This document shows, one piece after another, positions 34,701 to 46,700 of a stretch of DNA of 64,000 nucleotides. The notes under the pieces were generated by a model. That model was given only the letters and a program-made list of their open reading frames with translations, made no database searches and was not told where the DNA came from. Source of the DNA: Sthenelais limicola (taxonomy: Eukaryota; Annelida; Polychaeta; Phyllodocida; Sigalionidae); contig OW804097.1 in assembly GCA_942159475.1 (NCBI GenBank), positions 3,389,357 to 3,453,356 on the forward strand, written 5' to 3'. The first letter of the stretch is position 1. Each line of letters opens with the position of its first letter. Position numbers and translations under genes: made by a program.

Positions 34701-37700
34701 GGAGGCTACCCAGAAGCCTCCAGGTGTACTTTATCAAGTCTAGGCTTTATATTGCAACCGGTTTGGGGCATTACGCGTGCGTCTTCCCCTTGCAATTACC
34801 TTCGGCGGGCTGTCCACAGTCTGTCCGGGGTTACAAGGAATATTCTGGACAGAATCCGGAATTTTCCTTGGCCTCCCCCTCTTTCTTTTCAAGGCATTTG
34901 GCAGATTTGTAACAGGCGGAGGTTGCTGATCAGCAACAACTGAACTTGCTACCTTTTTCTTTCTAGGCCTGCCTACACCCCTTTTCACAGGAGCTAACAG
35001 CTTCTTAGCTTTAGAAACCATTTTAACCGGACCTTGCTTAGCCTTTACAGCAGCTAAAGGCTTAACAACTGGAACCGGATCAGGTTTAGCTTGGCGTATC
35101 TCTCCTGCTTTCCTCTTGGGCCTACCAGCGGGTTTTACCCCAATGGTAATCTTATCTTTTTTCTTCTTCACTGGACATTCCACACCAGGTAGAACCTTGC
35201 CACTCTCCCACCGAAGAACGTCTCTACCAGCTTTCTCCAACTTCTTGAACTCTGGAGCTCGATCCAAATTCACAGCCTGAATAGGACCATCATCATCAAA
35301 AGCTGATTTGAGGTAATCTACATGGTACCTCACAATACCTTCAGTGGTCTCCAATTCATAGGTAGTACCCCCTATGAATCCGCGCACTTTGAATGGCCCG
35401 TCCCACTTCGGTCCGATCTTCTTGTTGGCCTTAGGGGGGCAATAACGATAGACCACATCCCCCTTCTCAAAGCGCCTGGGTCTGGCACGCCTGTCAAATT
35501 CTTTCTTCTGGTGCACAGCTGCAACCCCAAGATTGTCTCTGACAAAACGATGGCCATCCCTCATCCATTGCCTTAGATTTTCGACGTATGCTAGGCGACA
35601 CGGAAAATCAAGTCCTCCAGGTTCCACTCCATGGACCAAGTCCGCAGGAGTGACAAGTTCAGATCCAAAAACTACAGAGTTGGGTGTACACAAAGTACTA
35701 GCATGTACCGTCCCTCTGTAAGCGTGAGCTATACAGGGTGCTAACATGTCCCAATCTGTATCGTTGTAGTCCGTCAGGCATGAGAGCTGCTCAACAAGTA
35801 CTCTGTTGAACCGTTCTGCCTGGCCATTGGACCGGGGTCTGTACGGTAGAGTAATTAGCTTCTCCACCCCCAACATATCTAGCAAGCTACGTAACAATCG
35901 TGATCTGAATTCTGGAGCTCCGTCCGTCTGTAGAGACACCGGACACCCAAATCTCAAGATCCATTCCTGAAACAGAACCAAAGCACATGTCTCCGCCGTA
36001 TGGTCCGGCAAGGGGTATGCCTCAGCCCATTTAGAAAAATGGTCCATAACCACCATCACGTAATTGTTGCCTCTTGGGGTAGTCTTGAAAGGACCAATGA
36101 TGTCCAAAGCCAACCTACTCCAGCGTTCTCCGTGGATTTCTTTCTTTAGAGGTGTTACTCCCCCTCCACTCCTTGTCTTACGGGTATGGCATGTAGGGCA
36201 AGCCCTCAGCCATCTTTTCAGATCATAGCGCATACCTGGCCAGAAATATTTCATCTTTGCTTTCCAGGTAGTCTTGAACTCTCCGTAATGGCCTTCTAAC
36301 TGAGAACCATGAAGACTCAGGAAGATCTCCTTCCTGATGGAAGCAGGAACTATCCTCCTAACATACGTCCGTCCGGTATTCTTACGTACCCATCTCAAAC
36401 ATAAGACACCGTCTATCATTTCCATTTTCTCACGATTATGGACATATACACAGAACTCTTGTGATTCCGCGGACATCTTTTCTTTGTCCGGGACTGGACT
36501 GGTACCATCCAGTATGCCCATAACACGTTTCAGGAGAGGGTCCTCCTGCTGAGCAACTCGGATACTATTCTCTAGGGATCCCAAAGTAACCGTAGTCTCT
36601 GCAACGACCGATATTTCTGCAACAACAGCATCATGAATGCCACAGTCAGAACAATCCGGACGTCCGCATTTTCTGGTAGGGATCCTGGACAATCCGTCCG
36701 CATTGGTGTGTCTCGATCCAGCTCGGTGGAGTATCATCCGTTGGTCTAATCCATACTCCTGCAAGGTGAGTAACCACCTAGCTAACATATCAGCTGGGTC
36801 CTTGAAATTCAAGAGCCAGCGCAAAGAAGCATGATCCGTCCGTACATAGTAGTTTCTATTCCCCAATAGATAATGGCGGAATTTGCGCAGGTAGGTCAGC
36901 ACAGCCAGCAATTCCCTTTTGGTAGCACAGTAATTCCTCTGTGACTTCAAGAGACTGTTGCTTGCATAAGCCAACACAACTTCCTTACCGTCCTGCACCT
37001 GAGAAAGCACGCCGGCCATCCCAAAACCACTTGCATCGGTATCAAGAATGAAGTCACCGACTTCCCTAGCATATCCAAGAACAGGTGCTGTAGTCAATAA
37101 AGCTTTGACAGCTTTAAATGCTTCATCACACTTAGGAGTCCAGACTATAGGCTTGCTATAGCGTTTGTGCGTACCTGCGTCCGTAACAATCTTTTGCAAA
37201 GGAGCAACAATTCCCCCGAAATTCGGCTGGAATTCCCGGTAATAGGATGCGAATCCTAGAAATTGTCTTACTTCCTTAGCATTTGCCGGCACTGGCCAAT
37301 TCTGAACTTTCTCAATCTTCTTTGGATCAGCCCGGATTCCTTTACTAGAAACAATCCGTCCAAGATACATAACTTCTTTACGGAATAACTCGCACTTCTT
37401 AGGTTTGAGCTTCAGTCTGTACTGTCTTATCCTTTCCAACACCAACTTCAGGTTGTCCAAGCATTCAGTGAGAGTTTTGCCAAAAACTACCACATCATCC
37501 AAGTACACTAAGCAGGATTTCCAGCGCAATCCATCCAACATGCGGTCCATCATGCGCTGAAACGTAGCAGGGGCGTTGCACAGTCCAAAAGCCATAACTT
37601 TGAACTGAAACAATCCAACACTGGACAAGAAAGCGGTCTTGTGCTTGCTCTCTTCATCCATGGCTACCTGCCAGTACCCACTCTCCAAATCCAATGTGCA

Positions 37701-40700
37701 AAACCATTGGTTCCCACCCAAGGCTTCAACACATTCATCTATCCTAGGAAGAGGAAAGCTGTCCTTCTTTGTCACCGAGTTAAGCAAGCGGTAGTCTACA
37801 CAGAACCTCTGTGTTCCGTCTTTCTTGGCAACCATTACTATGGGAGCCCCCCACGGACTACTACTGTGCTCAATCCTGCCTTCCCGGTACATCTTCCAGA
37901 TCTCCTCCTCTGCTTTTGCTCGTTTGGACACTGGTATCCGCCGGTACGATTGCTTAATGGGATTAGCATCCCCTGTATCAATAGCATGACTCACCAAATG
38001 AGTACATCCCAGCTCGTTACCAGGCAACGAAAAACAGTCTTGAAAATCCAACAAGAGTTTCCGTGCTAAGTCTCTTTCTTCCTTAGTAGACAGGTGAGAA
38101 TCTTTTACTAGCTTCTCCAACGGATCTTCCACCACAGGTGGGACAACTATCTCCGGGGCGACCAGTTCATCATCTGCTATTGGACACTCCACCTGAATGG
38201 AATTAATAATAGCAGCCTTCACCAACGGATCCTCTCCCTCACTTGGTGGAGGAGTTTGTGTCACCAGGGACACCATGCTCACTCTACCAACCACCATATT
38301 CGTATTCAACCTCACAGCTGACGGAGACGGATTGCTAAAAGCCACCACGGACGAATTAACGTCGCCGGACACATAAGTGTCCAAGCTACCCAAGGCAAAC
38401 TCATTTAGCAATCGTTGGTCAGGCTCGAACATCAGACCTTCTGATGTGACTGAGCCTTTGCCCAAGTCTATCTTGGCAAGGGTTACAGATCGGGGTAGAA
38501 GGAGGACAGGCTCCAAAAGCTTGACTTCTCCTCCATCTATAAATTCCTTTACCTCAACAGCTTGAACAACGGTTCGTTTCAGACTCTTCCGGGCATGTTT
38601 CCAAAGTTTACACTTCACTGAAACAGCCTGCTTATCTAAATACAGTTCACCAGACCAACCCAACAGATTACATTGGTGGACATGATAGAAATCAGCCCCC
38701 AACAACCCATCTTCAGGGCCAACTAAGCCACTGACGACAAGACACGTAATCATGTATGTCCGTCCTGCAATTTCCAAAGGACAGAGCGCGCTACCATGCG
38801 TGGATATGGGTATACCACTCCCCATCGCACACACCATCCGGGTCGGAACCAGTGGCGGTGGCTGAGGGAGAGAGTCATAGAACCTTTTGGTCACCAGGCT
38901 AGTTGTAGCACCCGGATCCACCAAAAAGTCACCTATTCCTCCACCCAAACCAACAGGAGCGTACCATCTCTCACGAACAATTATCTTGTTCGTAATCTTC
39001 AGCGTGTTCGGCTCATAGACAGAAACTTTCTGAATCCGGGCAGTCCGGTTGGGGTTTTTACCCACAACAACAATCTGCCCTTCAGCAGCCTGGTACCCAG
39101 GTTGTCCCCATCTTACCAAGGGACCATCTTCCGGGCTGTCCGGGGAATTCTTCTCACCCAGACTGGTGTTCCTTTCCGGCAACGAGCTAGCATCTCCCGC
39201 TTCCTGAAGCGACTGAACTTTTGCCAAGTCAGACTTCATACTAACGGGTGCCTGAGCCACACCACCAGTTCCTATCCTACTCACAAAATCTGGCTGAATT
39301 GTGGTACCATGAAGCGGCGTCCTTTGCTCAACCCCCACCTCGCTTCTTATGAGGGTTGATTGGTGTTTTCCGAGTTCTCCCCTGTAGCCTTAGCTTCAGT
39401 CGAACCCGCCTGTCCCTGACCAGCCTTTCTCTTGGGGCAATCGGCAATATAATGGCCCTCATCCCCACAGAAATAACACCTAGGCTTGAAGGGTTTACGA
39501 GAAGATCTAGGGTTAAACCTAGGCCTTTCTTCTCTCTTCTCAGAGCTAGTAGACCCGTACTGTCCGTTCTTCCGGCGATCTCGCCAAGTCTGGAGAGCTT
39601 GGATGATAACAGAGCCAACATCCTCGCTCCCAGATTCGGACGAGGAATTAGCTGCAGTTTGCAACGCCTCAACGACCTGAGTCACTGCTCTCTTTGTCTT
39701 TTTCTTTTCTCCCCGCTTAGTGGTGTCCAACTGACTAACTTCTCTCCTGTCCGGAACCACAGCTGCCTCCTGGACCATGGCTGTAGAAGTTGCATCCAAA
39801 TCACAACTCTCCCATGTCTCTGCCCAGTGGATGGCTTCCTGCAGGTCGTGTGGTTGCCTGAAGCGCACCCAATTAGCCATTTCTACATTCGACAATCCCC
39901 TAAGATAAATCCGGAGGGATATTGAACGAAGAGTTCCGTCCATCTTCGTTCCAAAAGCATATCGACCACGTTTGGCCACTTCCGTAGCAAACTGCCTAGG
40001 CGTCTGCTTAGGTGTCTGCCTGCAATTGTAGAATTCGGACTGCTTAATGCTCTTGGATCGTTCTCCAAAGTTGACATCCATATGTGCCACAAAACTTCTG
40101 AGATTCAGATCAACTGGCAAATCGCCCATTTCTGCAAGCGGACGTCGTGTCCCCGTAATCAATTGCTGAAGGAATTCCTCCTCAGTCCAGTTGTAAGCAC
40201 GAGCCAGTACCTTCATTTCTGCCAGGTACACGCGCCAAGGATCCTTCTCATCCCACACCTTGATGATTGGCGGGCGGGCAGAAGTTGATTTTCGTGTAGC
40301 ACTACACTCATATTCAAAATCTGCATCAGATTCATCAGAGCCATCATAGTTCAAGCCTTGAACTAATGAACGGTCCTTCATCTTAATATCACGTCTTTCT
40401 CTAGACTTCTTTGACTTTTTCTTCTTCTTCTTGTCCTTCCTCTTCTTTCTCTTTCTATCTTCAGAGCTAGAATTGGAAGAACTACTGGAGGGATCTGAGG
40501 GATCCCCAGCAGGAGCTGCTCCAACAGGAGGGCTACCACCAACTGCCCCAGCTTCCTGTGCTTCAGGTGCTTCAGGTGTTTCAGGTGTAGGGACATACGT
40601 GTCTCCAATCACCTGTCCTCTTGCAGTAGTGGTAGCAACTTTACCCGGACACTTCACAGAAACATCCTTCTTAGTCTCCGTTCTCACAAGACCTTTGTCC

Positions 40701-43700
40701 GGCAACTCCTCAGCTTTGGCAACTTTCACAGATGTCTGATTAAGTACCAATGCAGTTGGAGAAGCGGACTCCTCATCCAAAGTCTGTGACCAACTATCCG
40801 AACAACCTGCTCCTCCCGGAGGGATCACAACAGTCTGTGTAGGCGAGTGAACAAGCACTTTAATCGATTTACCAGAGGTAACAGAACTCCCAGCAGGGGA
40901 TGAAGTAGATCCGCCGGACAAAGCCCGTTCATCAAACGTCACCTTCTTCGCTGACTCTCCCATAGTATTAACAGGAGAAGCCATGAAATTCAAGGGAGGT
41001 TTGGGTCCTCTTGGACCGAATCCAACAGCACCCTCTGCGAAGGTTGAGCAGACAGGAGGCATCCTTTCAGAGTCAGCCATCTCTGCCTGAGACAAAGCAT
41101 TCGCCATTATCTGCTGGAACGGCAAGAATGGATCAAGTGTCTGAGGAGAGTCATCATCCCCCATATTGTGAAGGCGTGACAAATCATCAACCCTAGACAC
41201 CTCATTTCTTAGCTTTTCATTCTCAACTTGCAACTTGCGGGTAGATTCCTGCGACTGCGATGAAACCATATCCAAAGTTGCCTGCAGGTCTTGATTTTGG
41301 GTAATCAACTGTCTCATTTGATTAGCAAAATTACTGCACCTCTCTCTCTCACGATGGAAATCCGCTTTGGAATTAAGCAATTGCAACCGGAGGAGACGTA
41401 CTTGACTCCTACCATCCTCAGAGTCCGAACTGTCAGACTCAGGACAATCCCTGTAGTTTCCATAGCCCCTATGGACCTCGTCTTTCCCGGTCTCATAGGC
41501 CTCGGATTCAGAGGGAGCTGAATCTCCTACACCAACATCCTCCATCAGAACAGCCACTGTTCCCGGAACCAGTGGTTGAACTTGACTCGGGTCAGGTTCA
41601 GAACCGGACATTTTCTTGCCAAGAAAAGTGTCCAGAAAGCCAAAACACGGATTATGCAATCCGTCAGATCAGATCAACACGGAGGTCTGTGCTCGAGGTC
41701 ACGGCACCAATTGTAGTGAATCTACTAATTGTTCGTATCTCACGGATGTCAATAAAGTCAGTCAACAAAGGATTGTCTTACAACCAATACTACTTTATTA
41801 CCCGTTAGCACAAGTGTCCGTAGCGGCCCAGAAGCATTGGCTTTCTCCAAGGGACACCAAAGTCTGGTACATACAATAAGGGTGGCAATATGAAAGAGCC
41901 GGACAACACATGTCCGTAATACCATTGACAAATGCAGTTTGAAGGGTAAAAGGGAACATAAGTGTTCACAAGTAGTACATAAATGGCATAAGGCCTGAAT
42001 TGGTTATATATTGTAGTAAAACGGTGGCAAACACCAGCTGCTAATATAATAGACTAGAAGAATAGAGCAGCACACCTAGTGGTAAGTAAACGGGTCAAAT
42101 GCACTGGACTTAGAGATGTACTAAAGTCACACCAGGGCGTAGCACTTCCACTACAAATGCCTAATACAACGCTAAATACTAATAATGCATAATACAAGGC
42201 TAAATACTAATAATGCATAATACAAGGCTAAATACTAATAATGCCTAATACAAGGCTAAATACTAATAATGCCTAATACAAGGCTAAATACTAATAATGC
42301 ATAATACAAGGCTAAATACTAATAATGCATAATACAAGGCTAAATACTAATAATGCCTAATACAAGGCTAAATACAAATAATGCCTAATACAACGCTAAA
42401 TACTAATAATGCCTAATACAAGGCTAAATACTAATAATGCCTAATACAAGGCTAAATACTAATAATGCCTAATACAAGGCTAAATGCTAATAATGCCTAA
42501 TACAACGCTAAATACTAATAATGCCTAATACAACGCTAAATACTAATAATGCCTAATACAAGGCTAAATACTAATAATGCCTAATACAATGCTAAATACT
42601 AATAATGCCTAATACAAGGCTAAATACTAATAATGCCTAATACAAGGCTAAATACTAATAATGCCTAATACAAGGCTAAATACTAATAATGCCTAATACA
42701 AGGCTAAATACTAATAATGCCTAATACAATGCTAAATACTAATAATGCACTTACCATCGTATACACATGTCAAATTAGCAAAGTCAAAGGAGAAGCCGCG
42801 GTAGTCACTATCCTGCTCATCACTGGTGAAGGTGACAATGACTGGTTCAATCAGGATACGCTGGATCAAGTAATCAGTCCGCACATTGTAGTCATCCTCT
42901 CTGCAACAAGAGTTAAGAGATAGTTTTAAGAGTTAATCTGTGATTGTTATCCTCATGCATCATTATTATATGCTATGTATGTACCCATGTCAATGTTATG
43001 GTATGATATGTCTTTATTTCTCATCTACCGGCACATAAAGCCACTGCCATGAGTTACTTCATGCTACACTAAAGCTATATAAGCACCAAGTATGTGTTAT
43101 TCAAAATAACATTCGTTAATGTTACTCTTAAGTAATAATTATCACAGGTACTATGAATTTTATAAATATGTTTCTGGCCCGCCTGGAAGACCTGTGTCAC
43201 AGAGGGTATCTGCCTTATTTCTGTACATTGATATTTTATGGAAATAAAAACGACTATATACATCACATTTGTGATCCGTTTTAGGAAAATGAGTTTTAAG
43301 TCGCAAAATATGGATTCCTATATTTTCTATCTATGTTTCCATAACACAAGCCTCTATCGTTCCCATCATGCATTTGGTTTTCATAGAACATTCATAAAAG
43401 CTGTAATATTCGTGAAAACATTCTTGCATTTTTTTTTATAAAAATGTTCCAAATATTTGTATGTCAGATTTTATCAAAATCCATCTCATGATGCATTGTA
43501 CCAGACATGCGCAGTGACACATGCAAGTCCCCTTTTGGGCAAATCAAATATTTTCAAATCAAATCAAATATTGATAAATGGGTCAGATTTTCAGAAGATG
43601 CACAATTCAACTTTGGTGACCTTGACCTTTGACCTTCGATTTTGGAATGTTCCGTCATCTTGATTTTTGTAGACTTTTAGTATGTCAATAAGGAGCACTC

Positions 43701-46700
43701 AAAGTACATAAAACCATTGAAAAACCTTCTATTGCAATTTGTTGTAGGTTGAACCCTATTTCTACTGGACTACTTCACCAATCCATTGAAATAAACCAAA
43801 TTTAAGTCAAAACTGACGTTCAAAATGCAGTTTAACACAAGGCCAAAGATACTCTAATATACCTGGTATTAATAACATTTTAGAAGTTTCCAAACTTATA
43901 GAGCTGCCGATTTTGCATTTTCTGAAAATCTGACCCAAGAATGAGATGTGGTTACCTAGAGGCTTCTGGTCAATAATGATGATTTAGTATTGTATATGCC
44001 CAGATGGCAGGTATTTTTGAATAAAGGATTGTAAAAAAAAGAAAAGAAAAGAAAAATGTGATCCGTTTTAGAAAAAATAGTCACAAGTCGCAAAAAATAG
44101 ATTTTGAGATACCATTATATTTGAAAAGATGAGATCAAGCCGATTCCAACGATAGTAAACAGTTTAATAATCTAATATGTATTTCAAATTTTAAGTTTGA
44201 AATTTCGTTTTTGAAAAAAAACTTTCCAATATTTCTGGGGTTCAATAAACAGTAAAGTAATTAAATGTAGTCCATATTAGGACCTTTAAAACGAAAGGAT
44301 ATATTACATAGATTGTCCTGAAATTTGATACATTGATCGATATAAGCTATAAGTGATAAACCCTCCAAAAATTAGAACATTCCAATAATGTGATCTTGTG
44401 AATAAAATATAAAAAATATCAATTTTTGCGACTTATGACTCATTTTCCAGAAACACATCATAAATGCGATGCCTACGGCAATGTGAGTGATCCCAGTTTA
44501 TCGCCAATGGCTAGAACATCCGGGTCATCATCCAGGTCCAGGTCCTTGAGCAGGATACTGAAGGTGCACTCGGCGTGAGGTACATCGATGATCCAGAGAC
44601 AGGGTGGACCGCTGGGGTAGGGTGAAGGGTAGTTGGGCGAGGAGATGGTTCCTGATGTCTCTGTTACATGCTGAATAGGCCAACACCCGTCCGTCTCTAA
44701 GCCCGATCCTGAAAATTGAAATAGAAATTATTATTTTTTTTTTAATGATTTTATTTATCCAGCTTCTCAAGACGAATATGCACGATACAGTCGAGAACAG
44801 GTAACACAGTATAGGTTTGTGGCGTTCTACCTGCTGCTGCAGTCTACTTAGGTTAACATCGATAAGTAACAAAAAATACTACGTTTCTGGCAATTATTTA
44901 AGATAAAGTACAATGCAAAACAATACAATACAGTGCGATACATGTAAGTCAATGGAGGCTTCAAGTGGTATAAGATGAAATGGCAAGTATAATATTTGGA
45001 ATGCATGATGTTATTACTGAGTGATTTTTAGAATTAGGATCGTTAAATTGACTAGGATAGTCATCTCTATTACTTAGAGCAGCACTCTCTGGGAGGTTCA
45101 GCAAATCTAACATAGTGATCAGATCTTCAGAAAATGTACAATTTGTCTTCACCAATCCTCTCAAATAATCCACATTTAAGACAAAAATGAGCTTCAAAAT
45201 GCAGTTTAACATAGCAAAACTGATACTTTAAATCAATGCGATACAAAATATACTCAGATATACCAGGTTTTCTCAGCCTTATTTGGCAGAATGTCCTAAA
45301 TATGTAGAGCTGCCTATTGTACATTTTCTGAAAATCTGACCCATATACATAAACATTTTAGGTCAAAAGACTTTCGGATATATTTGATTGTTTTAAGGGC
45401 CTTAAGAATTCTTGTAGAACCATGCAGAGTGGTCTACGAAAAACAAAATTGTCTTAGGGCTTCTCTCTAATTCACACAAATTGGGAAGTGCTCTTAAGTA
45501 ATAAGAATGTGCATTGGAACAATTGTTATATCATATTACGTAACAATGACGTAATAGTGATTAACCACATGATAATTAATGACCTAATTAGCTATGACCT
45601 ATAATATGGATAATGACCCTCCTATATAAATAATTAATTGCAGTAGTATGCAAGTCTAGTAGAGAGGACAGGGTAGCAGCAGGGGACAGGTAAAGGATGT
45701 AAGGTCAACATATATAATATCAGTCATGTGAATCCAATGGATCGAGTGTGTACAATAAAATCTTCAGTCGGATCTCGTAATCCAAAGCCTCCCAATAGAT
45801 ATAGAATAGTCACATAACAAGTATAAGTTATAATGGAGATATAACACAATTCGGCTCTGAATTCGGCACACTAGTGTGGCCAATATTTTGCCTACAAATT
45901 GTCTTAATGCTGGGGGTACATATTGACGATTTCAAGGCTGATTTGGCACCTATGTTTCGTGGGTATGATTATTATTATTATACAACTTTTATTCAGTATA
46001 TACAGTATATAGTATATGTACATAATGACAATAAAGAATAGGGCTATTGCTCCCTCTCCACTGGAGATCTTCCTGGTAGCCCTTAAACAAAAACACTGAT
46101 AATAAAACTGAAAAATTGAAAAAGTCTCTGCTTGTATTTTCCCTTATAGTGGGAGAGTCCATCGTCTTTCATAAATACCTTGTGAACAATTGGAAAAAAT
46201 TGAAAAATGAAAAATCTCGTCCCAGTGGTGTACAAACCATGCAGGTGCACAACTAATCGTGGGGCTTGTTATGGGGGCACACGTGCACGATTTTGGGACC
46301 AATTTCAGTGCAGATTTCAAAGTTTGAGATCATACGATTTGTATGACGCATGATTTGGGTTGAGATCCTGAGTGTGTATGTGTGTGGTAACCCACAATTA
46401 GTCGTAGGCACCAATGGTAGGTGCACAATCAAACGTGGGTGGGTGCCACGTCTTTCCATAGTGGGGGAAAAACATGGAAAAAACTCTTCGTTCACTAATA
46501 TTGTATGAATCAAAGAGATTTTTTTGTACATGACATGCCTAGACAAATTGTTTTGTGATTATAAATTTATTTTCTACCTTTTCATCAAGCGTTGCAAGGT
46601 CATTATGAAAAGATATTTTTTCGAAATCACCATATAATTTCAGGTAATCCAAATCGTACAACCTAGACTCACATTCAATGTGTGCGGGTAAAAACAAGCC

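Larger units (their letters stand above)
30372..42155 (-). mobile_element. Complete Ty3/Gypsy LTR retrotransposon with a third large ORF
   Basis: 11,784 bp, oriented like the host gene. Two 444-bp LTRs, identical over their whole length when compared base by base, start TGTAGTG and end CACTACA. Target duplication AATG (30,368-30,371 and 42,156-42,159). Order in element sense: 5' LTR, tRNA-His-type primer site, gag, pol (protease-RT-RNase H-integrase), about 820 bases without a long ORF, ORF3, a small hydrophobic ORF, polypurine tract, 3' LTR. No stop or frameshift damages gag, pol or ORF3. It lies in intron 5 of the CUB-Sushi gene and splits the 28-bp satellite. Identical LTRs mean insertion in the recent past. 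Confidence 0.97.
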
